The notes under the pieces were generated by a model. That model saw only the letters and a program-made list of their open reading frames with translations, did not search any database and had not been told where the DNA came from. The translations under genes and the position numbers were made by a program. Source: Fragum whitleyi (taxonomy: Eukaryota > Mollusca > Bivalvia > Cardiida > Cardiidae). From it: DNA of 64,000 bases. The stretch lies in assembly GCA_948146395.1 (NCBI GenBank), contig OX411552.1:52130399-52194398 (forward strand), in the 5' to 3' direction. Of this stretch, positions 1-11,401 are shown piece by piece; the first letter of the stretch is position 1; each line of letters begins with the position of its first letter.

Positions 1-1260
1 TGTTTTCCGGCCTTGTTTGAAACGAAAAAAAAAAAAACCCAACAGGGAATGGGATTTGGGTAATATGATACAAAAATACCCGTAACCGAAGATATTTACA
101 TTACACAAGTATGCAACAACAAGCTTTAAGATAAAAACGGGATTTAAGCAAGAGGTGTAAATTTGGTAGTTGAGAACATAAGTTGTCTGGCAATGGGTTA
201 AATTTTACTTCATATCAAGGTTGGTCACGGTCAAGTGGTGTGTGTTTATGTTTCAATGAGAATGTTGACTAAATATACCGTATTCACCTTTTAGACGCAC
301 CCTCCCTAAAAAACGTGCTCCCCCATAAATACGATTCTCAGGCCCTTGACTATACGATCAACAACATCCAACCTACCACGGTTCGTGGTGAAAAACCCGG
401 CCTCGAATTTAATTTCAATAGCTGCTACTCCACAACGTAATGTTCAAAAGATTGTGGGTTAACAATCTTAAATTCCTATCAGGAAAAGGCTGGTTGCGTC
501 ATTAAAAGATCGTTCAACATCTGAAAACCTAGCGCGTCCTTAATCGCGGTCTTCCGGAAGCGCGAAAGGTTAAAATTTAACACAAAATTAAAACTATTTC
601 TCGTTATTCTTCATAAGTCACATGCGAACAAAATCCCCTTTCGTTGTTACGAAAATATTTCTGAAATCATTTCAACTTCTGCAAATGTACTTAATATCCG
701 AGTCAAATGATTAAATCCTAGTCACGACTATACTGTTAAAATAGGAAACCCCCCGTAAAATCTCGTGTGTGACTTATTTCAAAAGCGACGTCGCCGCCTG
801 CAAGAATCTGGGGACTTCAAAGGGTGCCGACACGCGGTGACCCAGCTAGCTCCAGACGTGTTGTGTTTTCACAACGAAACACTTTCATTTCATGTGCCGG
901 GTGCATTTACACATCACAAAATTGTAGGATTTAATACAGGATTATTTATTTCATACGTGAATAGGTAATGAATTATTAGACCGCTTTGTCCAACGGTAGA
1001 GGAACATTGAATATTGCATTGTCTAAAACTTCCTATCTTATAACATAATAACAATAATAATAATCACGGCTTCTGCTAACACAATCACTTGCTTTTGAAA
1101 GCTTCAATTAATGGTCGAGGATGACCGTATTTCGATAAATGACTTTAAATGACAGAATTACAATTCATTAGCTTACATTTTATTTTATTTTTTAAATCTA
1201 TAGCCTTAATAGATAAATAGAAAAGGGTATTGGGTAGCGTACGTATTTCAATCGATAATT
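1..1260. other. Unassigned AT-rich sequence
   Basis: I see no gene, RNA or repeat family I can name here. There is an A-rich run near base 26 and a short (ATA)n-like tract near 1045-1062. The longest open frame, 765-968 on the plus strand (67 codons), has no recognisable domain and is best taken as chance. Confidence 0.6.
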
Positions 1261-1307
1261 AGCTCACCTGAGCACGAAGTGCTCATGTGAGCTATTGTGA
1301 TCACCTT

Positions 1308-1362
1308 TCGTCCGGCGTCCGTCCGTCGGTCGTCGGTCGTCGGTCGTCGTCCGGCGTCCGTC
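1308..1362 (+). repeat. CGTC/GTCC-rich microsatellite of the A element
   Basis: Imperfect CGTCCGTCGGTCGTCGGTC units sit just inside the 5' end of the 1261-3802 element. The same position holds GTCC/GTCT-type tracts in most other families in the window. Confidence 0.8.
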
Positions 1363-1624
1363 AACAATTTCTTTAAACGACATCTCCTCCTAAACTACTG
1401 GGCCAATTAACTCCAAATTTTACAGAAATGTTGCTTGGGTGGTCCCCTTCAAAAATAGCTAAAAGAATTGAAATCCATGAAAAACTCTGGTTGCTATGGC
1501 AACAAAAGGTGAAATTTTAAGAAAATCTTAAAAATTCTTCTCCTTCTCAACCAGTAGTCCTACAGACTTAAAACTTGGCATGGATGATCAGTTCATAGAC
1601 CTGAATAAAAATAGCTAAAATTAT

Positions 1625-3720
1625 AACTTTTGGGCCACCAGGTGCGGAGCACCAGGGGGGAGGGGGTAGTACTTTGGGTAAATTTTGTAATCTTTAAGTT
1701 TCTTCTTCTTCGGAACCAGGAGCCCTACAGACTTGAAAATTGGCATGGATGATCAGCATATGGACCTTAATATAAATAGCTAAAATCATGACTGTAGGTT
1801 CACCAGGTGCGGAGCATCAGGGGGGAGAGGGTAGTACTTTTGTGAAAATCTTGTAATCTTTAACCTTCTTCTTCTTCTGAACCACAAGCCCAACAGACTT
1901 GAAACTTGGCATGGAGGATCAGCTCATAGACCTTAATAAAAATAGCTAAAATAATATCTGTTGGGCTGCCAGGTGCGGAGCAACAGGGGGGGAGGGGGTA
2001 GTACTTTGGGTAAATTTTGTAATCTTTAAGTTTCTTCTTCTTCGGAACCAGGAGCCCTACAGACTTGAAAATTGGCATGGATGATCAGCATATGGACCTT
2101 TATATAAATAGCTAAAATCATGTCTGTAGATTCACCAGGTGCGGAGCATCAGGGGGGAGAGGGTAGTACTTTTGTGAAAATTTTGTAATCTTTAACCTTC
2201 TTCTTCTTCTGAACCACAAGCCCTACAGACTTGAAACTTGGCATGGAGGATCAGCTTATAGATCTTAATAAAAATAGCTAAAATAATATCTGTTGGGCTG
2301 CCAGGTGCGGAGCACCAGGGGGGAGGGGGGAGTACTTTTGTTAAAATTTTGTTATCTTTTACCTTCATCTTCTTCTGAACCAGAAGCCTGACAGATTTGA
2401 ATATTGGCATGGATGATCAGCATATGAACGTTTACATAAATAGCTTAAATCATGTCTGTAGATTCACCAGGTGCGGAGCATTAGGGGGGAGAGGGTAGTA
2501 CTTTTGTGAAAATTTTGCAATCTTTAACCTTCTTCTTCTTCTGAACCACAAGCCCTACAGACTTGAAACTTGGCATGGAGGATCAGCTCATAGACCTTAA
2601 TGAAAATAACTAAAATAATATCTGTTGGGCTGCCAGGTGCGGAGCAACAGGGGAGAGGGGGTAGTACTTTGGGTAAATTTCGTAATGTTTAAGTTTCTTC
2701 TTCTTCGGAACCAGGAGCCCTACAGACTTGAAAATTGGCATGGATGATCAGCATATGGACCTTTATATAAATAGCTAAAATCATGTCTGTAGATTCACCA
2801 GGTGCGGAGCATCAGGGGGGGAGAGGGTAGTACTTTTGTGAAAATTTTGTAATCTTTAACCTTCTTCTTCTTCTGAACCACAAGCCCTACAGACTTGAAA
2901 CTTGGCATGGAGGATCAGCTCATAGACCTTAATAAAAATAGCTAAAATAATATCTGTTGGGCTGTCAGGTGCGGAGCACCAGGGGGGAGGGGGGAGTACT
3001 TTTGTTAAAATTTTGTTATCTTTTACCTTCATCTTCTTCTGAACCAGGAGCCTGACAGATTTGAATATTGGCATGGATGATCAGCATATGAACCTTTATA
3101 TAAATAGCTAAAATCATGTCTGTAGATTCACCAGGTGCGGAGCATCAGGGGGGAGAGGGTAGTACTTTTGTGAAAATTTTGTAATCTTTAACCTTCTTCT
3201 TCTTCTGAACCACAAGCCCTACAGACTTGAAAATTGGCATGGAGGATAAGCTCATAGACCTTGATAAAAATAGCTAAAATCATGACTGTAATGCCACCAG
3301 GTGCGGAGCACCAGGGGGGGGGGTAGTACTTTTGTGAAAATTTTGTAACTTTAACCTTCATCTTCTAATGAACCAGGAGCCCTATAGACTTCAATATTGG
3401 CATTGATGATCAGCATATGGACCTTTATATAAATTGCTTAAATCATGACTGTAGATTCACCAGGTGCGGAGCATTAGGGGGGAGGGGGTAGTACTTTGGA
3501 TCAATTTTGAAATCTTTAACCTTATTCTTCTTCTGGATCAGGAACCCTACAGACTTGAAAATTGTTATGGGTGATCAATATATGGACATTAATAAAAATA
3601 GCTAAAATCAGAACTGTTGGGTCACCAGGTGCTGAGTGTCTTGGGGAGGGGGTAGTACTTTGGATCATTTTTGAAATCTTTAAACTTCTTCTAATTCTGA
3701 TTGAATAAGTGAAAATCTCT
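1625..3720 (+). repeat. 166-bp tandem array with dimeric and tetrameric higher order
   Basis: The landmark CCAGGTGCGGAGCA (or a close variant) recurs at about 1638, 1803, 1969, 2135, 2301, 2467, 2633, 2798, 2965, 3131, 3297, 3460 and 3625, a mean spacing near 166 bp over 13 copies. Two monomer types alternate: one with ATGGAGGATCAGCTCATAG, the other with ATGGATGATCAGCATATGG. This gives a 332-bp dimer. Segments 664 bp apart (about 2192-2410 and 2856-3074) are nearly identical, a tetramer duplication. Minus-strand open frames here are by-products of the repeat. Confidence 0.85.
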
Positions 3721-3901
3721 TTTTTCTGTGGTTGCATGGACATACCTAGGTAATGAAGCTTTTTTCTCAGGTGAGCGACCCAGGGCCAACGGCCCTCTTG
3801 TTACGAACATGTTAACAGTTTCCTTCTCTTAGGTACCAAAATACGTATTTTTTTAATTAAGTAAAAGAGTCTGAAATAATAGCGCCCCCACGAAGTTTTG
3901 C

Positions 3902-3919
3902 ATCGCGCCCGGGCGCGAT
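3902..3919. repeat. Perfect 18-bp GC palindrome
   Basis: ATCGCGCCCGGGCGCGAT reads the same on both strands. It lies in otherwise AT-rich DNA between the end of the A element and the C fragment. No further structure is seen, and its role is unknown. Confidence 0.7.
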
Positions 3920-4055
3920 TAATAGGAGAAATACGGCAGGAACATTCCATTCGTTTGTAAACTTGACCTTTCGTAACTTATAAGCAACGACTTCATTCAT
4001 AAGAAGGCAGGTAAAATCGAAGTAGGTCATCACATGTGGAATGGCCAATCAGGGA

Positions 4056-4465
4056 TGTGTAGAAGTTCAAGAGTTCACGACCTCAATAAACACACATTTC
4101 CGGCAAATTACTACATATGCAATGCGAAGGTTTAAATCAAAAACATTGTATCTGTTTATACAGTGCACAGACACAAACTTTGTTTTTGCTCTCAAATCTC
4201 GACAATCTTACGCATATCAAAAATTCGCTTGTATAGACATTCCAAGATAATTTTGTGTTTTTAGATGGTAATTTTCATTATCTTCACTTGATAAAGAATG
4301 CTAGTATCATGCATTTAACGAACTAAAGAGTGATTTTGTAGAGAGAAATTTTCAGAGATACTAAATTGAATATAAAGAGGCACTGCTTTATTCAAAACCT
4401 ATTAAGATCCTACAGGATTTTCCATACACGGTATATAACACTGGTGAACGAAATTTCGTTCACCA
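4056..4465 (-). mobile_element. Family C element, 5' fragment, minus strand
   Basis: The right edge is a perfect 24-bp palindrome at 4442-4465 with half site TGGTGAACGAAA. Read on the minus strand, the sequence matches the start of the plus-strand copy at 44955-45232; shared blocks include TTTCCGGCAAATTACTAC and ATTATCTTCACTTGAT. This copy holds about 140 bp (roughly 4140-4275) absent from the other. No 3' end is visible, so it is truncated. Confidence 0.65.
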
Positions 4466-4818
4466 AAAACTCAAAATAGACTATTATTTTAAGGCTCTTC
4501 AAGAAACATACATTATTAAAGATCTCATCAATATAAATTTGATAATACCAAGTTCAAGGTTATGTGACAAGATCAAGACCATCTGTCAAGATCAATTTAA
4601 AAAAAAAATATCCTGCTTCGGAGGCATTTGTGTTTCATAAATATATCTTATTTGTTTTTGTCTTTTAGACAAATCAAAATCCACTAATGTAGAGATTCTT
4701 GAGACAGTACAAGATGAATTTAAGATTTTTAGGATTGACCAGCTTATTTGAACCCTTATAATAAATCCCCTTTTCACACTTTGATGTCTGCCTTGAGGGC
4801 CTACAGGTATTGAATGTA

Positions 4819-5740
4819 GGACGTTTTGGCCACGGACGTTTTGGCCAGGACGTTTTGGCCACAGACGTTTTGGCCACACTGTTTTTCAAGGTATGACCTT
4901 TTGGCCAAATTCTATAACATGTATTAAAAAGATTGTAATAATGATTAAATGTTATTCTTTATTTGTTTCTTCTCATTCAACTATTTATCGACTTCAGAAG
5001 TGTAGTTTCCAGACAAAAATACCATACCATTAACAAAATTGTGTGGGAAAAGGAGTTACTTTCCTCAAAGAATTATACATTTTCGGCCAAATATTTGATT
5101 GGGGAAAATCTTTTAATCCCTATTAATTGTTTTTAATGATCAATTAAATGTTGATGATTGAATTTTGCAAACTTGCTTTGATCTACATGTAGCAATTTCT
5201 GTTTTACCTTTTGTTCATTTATTGGGTATTCTTACATTACTAGTTGATAAGTAATTTGATTTGATAAATATAGTCACATTCTTTTGGCAAAAAGAAATGA
5301 TCTATGGTACTTGTGCTCTTTAAAAAAAATCCATATTTTTTTATCTTATATTTTCATATAATATTTGAAAGAAATATATGCAAAGATTGCAATTTGTAAA
5401 CTTTATAATATAAATATTTCATAGTCTTTTCAATTAATTTATTATCATGGTAAAGTATTGTAGGGGATCGAGTCCCAAAGATGGGATATTTTTTTATTCT
5501 TCTTTAAATGTGCTACTAAGTGACACATCAAAATGGTAAAAGATGTCAACATTATTATCTAAATGACTAAAATAACAACTTTAAAATAATGTAAATTTAT
5601 TAAAATGACTTATTCTTCCAAAAATATGTTTTTTGGCCAAAAGGTCCTACTTTGAAAAATATTATGGCCAAAACGTCCGTGGCCAAAGCATCCTGGCCAA
5701 AACGTCCTGGCCAAAACGTCCGTGGCCAAAACGTCCGTCC
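4819..5740. mobile_element. 0.92-kb element with inverted terminal arrays of GGACGTTTTGGCCA
   Basis: The left end carries four head-to-tail copies of GGACGTTTTGGCCA(C), starting near 4819, 4834, 4848 and 4864, then a spacer and a CCTTTTGGCCAAA box ending near 4908. The right end (about 5631-5740) is the inverted counterpart with five copies, including one variant, TGGCCAAAGCATCC. Both arms share the spacer-like block TTTTTCAA.GTA.GACCTTTTGGCC. The interior is AT-rich and non-coding. AATGTA stands directly left of the element and again near its right edge, a possible target duplication. It resembles a non-autonomous DNA transposon with tandemly repeated transposase-binding motifs; I do not recognise the family. 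Confidence 0.65.
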
Positions 5741-6159
5741 ACCAATGTATTGTGCCCTTAACTCTTGATTAGAAAGTCTGTGGTTGAAGCCCCACCATCA
5801 CCAGGCTGTGTTTGTAGGGAAACATCTTATCAAACCCTTTTACTTATCAAGCTGTAAAAGTGGGTAGCAGTCAGGTTTAAACCATTGCCTCTCTCGCTCA
5901 GGGACGTGAGAATATCTGGAAAGTGTGTTCAAGGAAAACTCCATAAGCTTACTAAGCTTTCATCACAATCAAACAACAAAAAAAAAAATATTTTTAAGTT
6001 TCAACTAGAGAAAAGAGAATTCATAGTTAAATGAGAAATTATGGGTTGGATTTATAGAACTAGGTAAAACAGAGCAAGCAGTATTCATTAGATTAATGCA
6101 GTGTTTTCTTAGGTTGATGCAGTTATACAAATAGATAGCATCAATTTATAATTAGAGTA
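5741..6159. other. Unassigned sequence
   Basis: No gene or recognisable repeat. The stretch is AT-rich with an A10 run near 5980. Confidence 0.5.
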
Positions 6160-6245
6160 ATAATGATAAAAATGATAACGGATTTTAGAGAGGCTGCATA
6201 TTTGGTTTCCCAATCTTCGATATGGGCCTCAGAATGAGCCTCAGA
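6160..6245 (-). repeat. SINE-like 3' tail, minus strand
   Basis: On the minus strand this reads GGCCCATATCGAAGATTGGG, then AAACCAAATATGCAGCCTCT, then an AT-rich imperfect trinucleotide tail. The same block in the opposite orientation lies at 39250-39345, where it ends in a cleaner (ATT)n tail. Two copies with a simple-sequence tail suggest a retroposon; no tRNA-like head is seen. Confidence 0.5.
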
Positions 6246-6407
6246 GTCTGAGAATAAAATTACAATAAACTCAACTGGAATAGAATTACTGAATAATTTT
6301 CTTGCATTCACTCCACAATGGTCTTATATATATGTTGCCATCAGGATTAAAATGTCTTGGAAAAATTATTTATGCAAGTTACAGGCCAAAGATTCATTAT
6401 TTGAAGC

Positions 6408-6615
6408 TTAACTCTTGTCATGCTGAATAAGAACCTTTGCAAAATTGAATTAAAATCAAAAGGCTGATAGCACTGAAGGCACTTTAATTTCTATTCTTTT
6501 AAAAAACTTGTTTAAAATAATTCTAGTTAAAAACAGAGAAATAGGTGGAGTAGACTAAGATCAACCTGCACATATGTGTAGTCTGGTCTAAATCTATACC
6601 ACCTGCCAAAGCAGA
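6408..6615. repeat. Dispersed MITE-like repeat (TTAACYCTTGTCATGCTGA family)
   Basis: It begins TTAACTCTTGTCATGCTGAA and carries downstream the block AAGATCAACCTGCACATATG followed by TGTAGTCTGGTCTAAA. Related blocks occur near 29465-29570, 50905-50985, 56395-56475 and 61635-61740. Internal GCACATATGTGC-type palindromes recur. The terminus begins with TTAA, which would suit a piggyBac-type element, but no second terminus is seen here. Confidence 0.5.
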
Positions 6616-6700
6616 AATATATAATAATGAAATACAACTAATACTTGTGTTCCTATCTAACATGCCAAAAATTGATCTCATTATCTTTCACAATGTTAAG

Positions 6701-6734
6701 CAAGGTTTCCTCATGAAATCATTAGGAAACCTTG
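6701..6734. repeat. Short inverted repeat
   Basis: CAAGGTTTCCTCATGA (6701-6716) is matched inverted at 6719-6734 with one mismatch and a 2-base loop. No flanking duplication was noticed. Confidence 0.5.
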
Positions 6735-6986
6735 GATAACACTGTTAAAGTTTATGACTACCAAAGAGCTGCGAACCTATTACAGATTCACTACCTTAAT
6801 TATCATTCAGTCTTGGGAAAAGGTTGGAAGATTTTATGAATTTAAAAAACATTTCAATTACTCAAAGTGGTTGCCCAGAAGGAAATTTTCTAGAAAATTT
6901 GATAAAGAACTCGAGATTGAGTTCAAAAATCTTGGTCTTGGTTTAATTGAAGCACAGCATACTTGATCCTTCTCGATCATACCTAA

Positions 6987-7612
6987 CCCTCCACTTTTGA
7001 AGTAGAGGGAATATATTGGTTTTGTCCATGTCTGTACATCTGTTTGTCCATTTGTCTGTCTATCCATGCTTCTATGGACATTTTAATTTCAAGACTCTAA
7101 ATCAAGAACCACATGTTTTAAAATCATGAATACCATTGTTACCCATGTTCCAAAGAAGAGTATTATCGTTTTTTGGTTATAAGGGTCAAAGGTAAAAAGC
7201 AAAATAAAACTTGTACCAAAATCAGTTTCTTGAATCTAACTCAAGAATGAAGTAACATGGAATCATGAAACATTATACATCATCAACCATGATCAAAGAA
7301 AGTTCACTTTTGCTTTTCAAGCAGGTCAAAGGTCAAGGTCACAATTGAACTTTGATGATAAAAAGTTTCCAGACTCTTACTCAAGAAGCAATTGCTTTTT
7401 TTTTTATCATGAAACAACACAATTGCTGCCTATCACCAAAGGAAATGCCTATTTGTTGGTGTTTTTTTTTTTTAAACAGTTTAAAATTCAAGATTGACCT
7501 TTTTGTGAAGGTCAAAATTGAGTTGTGCTTGGAGAGGTTTCCATGCTCTAACTGGGACAAGGCACTGGTGAAGGATCTGAATCCATTTTTGACAGTTCTA
7601 GCTTAGCCTATC
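6987..7612 (+). mobile_element. Family D HINE-like element, 3' end not seen
   Basis: The head CCCTCCACTTTTGAAGTAGAGGG can fold on itself and is followed by a GTCTGT/GTCCAT-rich tract. The body repeats a unit containing ACTC.AA..CAAGAA and AATCATGAA at intervals of roughly 140-170 bp (about 7093, 7232, 7371, 7541). The same head recurs near 11402, 23670 and 37041. No 3' hairpin is found, so the element is degenerate or truncated. Confidence 0.5.
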
Positions 7613-7760
7613 ATTGTTTCTATAATTCATATCAACTCATAGTGTTTATAGTGTTAAGCTTTTGTGATACCATATAATCCCTTGTCCTAAGTCTTTCTAG
7701 AGTGTTAGCAAGAGTCAGTTGTCATCAATTCACAGTGTTACCACATTAGAGAGTACAAAT

Positions 7761-7906
7761 CCCTTCAAACGAGAGTCAGGCAGTCAGACAACTACATATT
7801 GTTAGTTTAATTCTAAAACCTCCTAACTACAGCTTTCATAAAAGCTACAGTTATGAGGTTTTAGAATGAACCAGCAAAATATTAGGGTTGTCTGACCTCA
7901 GAAGGG
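7761..7906. mobile_element. Palindromic MITE, 146 bp
   Basis: Two arms of about 70 bp are inverted copies: 7761-7836 (CCCTTC...GTCAGACAAC...TTCTAAAACCTCC...CAGCTTT) and 7841-7906 (AAAGCT...GAGGTTTTAGAA...GTTGTCTGAC...GAAGGG). The loop is only about 4 bases. The middle 26 bp are best preserved. No certain target duplication was found. Confidence 0.65.
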
Positions 7907-8450
7907 TTCATATAATTCCTTTCATAATGACACAGTAGTAATGCATTGCTGATGTATATTGTACCTCTAGGCAAATAAAACAAAGCTCGTTTGTTTAATC
8001 TAACCTATATTTTGATATTTCCTTTTAGATGAATTTCCGCCTTTTTTCATAAATCTGACATAATGACAGATAATACGATCAAATTGAAGGAAAATATTAA
8101 ATTACTTATGTAGGAGTCTTAACTTATAATTTCTTATCCCCCCATTTTCATGAAACAATCTTCCAAAACCTGTAATACTCTTGGATGTTTTGGTTTAAAC
8201 CTATTCCTTTTGCATTGATTGGAAAATATATACTATAACTTTCATTAATCCCTCTCAATTCTGTTTCCTGGGAAATTCACCAGTACTAGCACATATGTAA
8301 AAATAAATTAGTATAAACTTAAAGATTGACGCTCAGCCTCTTCCACGAACACCACTTGGATATCAAAAGGTTAGACCCACAGACTTGTAAGGTTTGAAAG
8401 TTTGCCTTCAACCATTATTGTCTGCTGTGAATTCAATTGGTTTTGTTTTG
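7907..8450. other. Unassigned sequence
   Basis: AT-rich, with no gene or named repeat seen before the A element at 8451. Confidence 0.5.
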
Positions 8451-9848
8451 AGCTCACCTGAGAATGAAGTGCTCAAAGTGAGCTATTGTGATCGGGTCCT
8501 GTCCGGTGTCTGTCGTCCCTCATCCTGCGTCAACATTTACCTTGTGTACACCCTAGAGACCTCATTTTTTGGCCCAAATGTCTTAAACTTTTGTCAAAAT
8601 ATTTGTCTCTATTAAATCTTGGTCAAGTTCCAAATTTGGACAAATGTTGTCACAAAAGGGGCTATTAGGGGTCAAATTTTAGAAAAACCTTGGGTGCAAT
8701 CTAGAGACCACATTTTTGGCCCAAATGTCTTGAAACTGTCAGAATGTGTGTCGCCTTCTAATCTCAGTCAAGTTCAAAATTGGGTCAAGTTGGGTCAAAA
8801 ATAGGAACGAGGGGTCAACCTTATAAAAACCTTGTGTGCACTTTAGAGACCACATTTTTGGCTCAAATGTCTTGAAATTTGGTCAGAATGTTTGTCCCAC
8901 CAATTCTAGGTCAAGTTCAAAATTTGATCAAGTGGGATCAAAAATGAGGTCAATGGGTCAAATTTTAGAAAACTTTGTGTGAACCATAGAGACCACATTT
9001 TTGGCCCAAATGTTGTGAAACTTGGCCAGAAAGTTTTTCTCAATCAAATCTTGGTCAAGATTGAAATTGGGAGAAAACGGGGTCAAGGGGTCATATTTTA
9101 GAAACCTTTGTGTGCACTCTAGAGACCACATTTTTGGCCCAAATGTCTTGAAACGTGGCCAGAAGGTTTTCTCAATCAAATCTTGTTCAAGTTCAAAATT
9201 GGGTCAAATTAAGTCACAAACAGGGTCAAGGGGTCAAATTTTTGTTTGTCACCATCAAATCTAGGTCAAGTTCCAAATTGCTCAAGTGGGGGTCGAAAAT
9301 TGGTTCAATGGGTGGAATTTGAGAAAAACCATGTGTGCTCTCTAGAAGCCATATTTTTGGCTTTAATGTTTTGAAATTTGGTCAGAATGTTTGTCTCCAT
9401 CAAATCTCGGGCAAGGTCAAAATTGAGTCAAGCAGGATCAAAATGGGGTCAAGGGTAAAATTTTAGAAAAGCCTTGTATGTACTCTAGGGGCAATATTTT
9501 TGGTCCAAATGTCTTAAAACTTTGTCATATATTTTTGTTTGATTGAAATTGGGTCAAAAACAGGGGTCAGGGGGTCATATTTTAGTAAAACCTTGTGTGC
9601 ACTCTAGCTGGCACATTCTTGGCTCAAATCTTTTGAAACTTGGTCAGAATGTTTTGGTCCATCAAATCTTGATAAATTCCCGACTTGGTCCCAAATTCGG
9701 TCAAGTGGGGTCAAGTGTCTTGAAATGTGATCAGAATGTTTGTTGTTTGTCTCCATCAAATCTTGGTCATGTTTTAAATTGGGTCAAGTGGGGCTTAAAA
9801 ATAGGGTCAAATTTTAGAAAAAACATGTGTGCACTCTAGAGGCCACCG
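8451..9848 (+). mobile_element. Family A HINE-like element, 5' end intact, 3' end missing
   Basis: It starts AGCTCACCTGAGAATGAAGT, with a GTCCGGTGTCTGTCGTCCC tract, then about nine degenerate monomers near 148 bp carrying CTCTAGAGACCACATTTTTG, AAACTTGGTCAGAATG and GGGTCAAATTTTAGAAAAAC. The array stops at CTCTAGAGGCCAC (9845) with no subterminal repeat or 3' hairpin, so the 3' end is lost. Several short open frames on both strands come from the repeated unit. Confidence 0.65.
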
Positions 9849-10165
9849 TATTTCTGTAAATACAACGCTGGGAGTTGTATCTGTGATATATACTTTTGAA
9901 ATACTGTTCTCAGATTGGCCATTTCGCTTCAAGCGTGGTCTAAATATTTGTAATAGGGAAAGTGATTAGCCATAATTAATCAGTTGCAAATATACAGTTG
10001 GGTTTACTATATGAAGCCTTTCTGAGTCTCATAGACTTAATCTAACCCTTGTAATTTACTGAATTAAATAATTAAGTTGGAATGCGGAGCAATTCCAACT
10101 TAGATTTAACAAAACCGCAAAATGAACACAAGATAAATTCATTTCGGGTTTTTTGAGAACACACA

Positions 10166-10515
10166 TCACGTGAACAGGATGTGAATACACTTCGGCCTAT
10201 TTTGTATATGTCAACTTGCCATAGACATACAGTTTATTTCATCAAAAGGAAATAATCCTGTACAATTACACAACTATCACTTCATTTATATCAGTAACAC
10301 ACTAATTCGTGATTTAAACGATATTTATTGAAATTTGCGTACGAATTTACTAGTATCACATGTTTACATTACTATATTTGGAAATCATGTGATAAGTCAA
10401 GTAAAATAAGGTGAGCTATGGAAAAAAGCACTAGCCAATCACGTGATCTGCTTATTTGGCAATGTCGCGATCTGGTTTCTCAGTATTGTGGCAATAGCAC
10501 AGGCCAATCACGTGA
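10166..10515. promoter_or_regulatory. Three TCACGTGA E-boxes, two next to CCAAT
   Basis: The palindrome TCACGTGA occurs at 10166-10173, 10439-10446 and 10508-10515. The last two form a composite GCCAATCACGTGATC, a CCAAT box overlapping the E-box by one base. TCACGTGA is a preferred site of bHLH-zip factors of the MITF/TFE/USF group (established). No gene start is seen nearby, so regulatory activity is speculative. Confidence 0.35.
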
Positions 10516-10555
10516 TCTTCTTATTTGGTAATGTCGCGACCTATTTTCGTAGAAT
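10428..10555 (+). repeat. 69-bp tandem duplication
   Basis: The block from GCACTAGCCAATCACGTGAT through TTATTTGGCAATGTCGCGA recurs 69 bp downstream (from 10497) with few changes: GCACAGGCCAATC, then TTATTTGGTAATGTCGCGA. Each unit carries one CCAAT/E-box composite. Confidence 0.7.
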
Positions 10556-11401
10556 TCTGTTATAGCTTCTTTTAAAGGTATCGTTTCTCTTTCTGAACGA
10601 CCTTATCACACATTTAACTTATGACAAATTGTTATATTGTACATTTCTGTCTACAGTTACGAAATAAAAATCAATAGTTTTTCTTAAAGTGAAGATACAC
10701 TTTTAAAGTTCATAAATATTTTTGCAACGTATTGTCGTTTGTTTTCCGTCATATTGCAGTTATCTACATGAATGTTTCATTATCAAAGCCCAAAATCATC
10801 AAATAAAATCCTGGCCACCACATCTTTAATGGAATTATGAATATATTTGCCCAATTGCATTCCGTCACCAAAATAACTTTCCATTTGAAACAGACTTACA
10901 AGTTCAACTTGTTTTCTTCACATTCTTGCACATCAACACGTTTAAGAGCACCATCATACAGTTAATTACATCGTGAAATTGACATTCATCTCAATCAAAA
11001 ACATTCTTAATCGCTCACTCAGCGCTCCATTCATTCATTTCAAACTCTCACTAAAACCATTCAAAACTCTCAAAATTACTCAATAAATAAGACCAACGTG
11101 TTCATTCAAAATGAATAAAGCATTTTAGAACCAAATCGCGATTTCACTGACATAATTGAAATTTAGAGCGTCTGATTGGTTCTTATCGAAATATAAAGCT
11201 ATTGGTGGAACTTTTATGCTTTTTTTTTATTAAATGGAGGTTTTACATATCGCTAATTTTGTTCATCCTGAACAAAATAAGCGACATTGGATTCCCTTTC
11301 TTAAATTTCACTCAAACCTCGCTGTTCTCACTCCTTCAACATTATTCCTAAATCATTCCAAAATCGTTCACCTTATCAATTTTACGATGTTATTAACTAT
11401 A

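Larger units (their letters stand above)
1261..3802 (+). mobile_element. Family A HINE/Helentron-like element, complete, 2.5 kb
   Basis: It opens with AGCTCACCTGAGCACGAAG. The first 11 bases after the A (1262-1272, GCTCACCTGAG) recur inverted at 3766-3776 (CTCAGGTGAGC). A 5' hairpin GAGCAC-gaa-GTGCTC lies at 1270-1284 and a 3' hairpin AGGGCC-aac-GGCCCT at 3782-3796, followed by CTTGTT. Between them come a CGTC-rich tract, a conserved leader monomer (about 1380-1460) and a 166-bp tandem array. Subterminal inverted repeat, central tandem core, 3' hairpin and T-rich end together match the published HINE/DINE-1/pearl plan. It encodes no protein and would need a Rep-helicase in trans. Class assignment is inference; the structure is seen. 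Confidence 0.75.

Noticed and set aside
765..968. 67-codon frame near the left edge
   Set aside because: Short, Arg-rich at one end only, with no family resemblance or context.
1860..3743. Minus-strand open frames with similar 72-codon products
   Set aside because: They recur at multiples of 332 bp within the 166-bp array and are repeat by-products.
8451..9848. CRISPR-like regular repeats
   Set aside because: The units are contiguous diverged monomers of about 148 bp with no spacer/repeat alternation.
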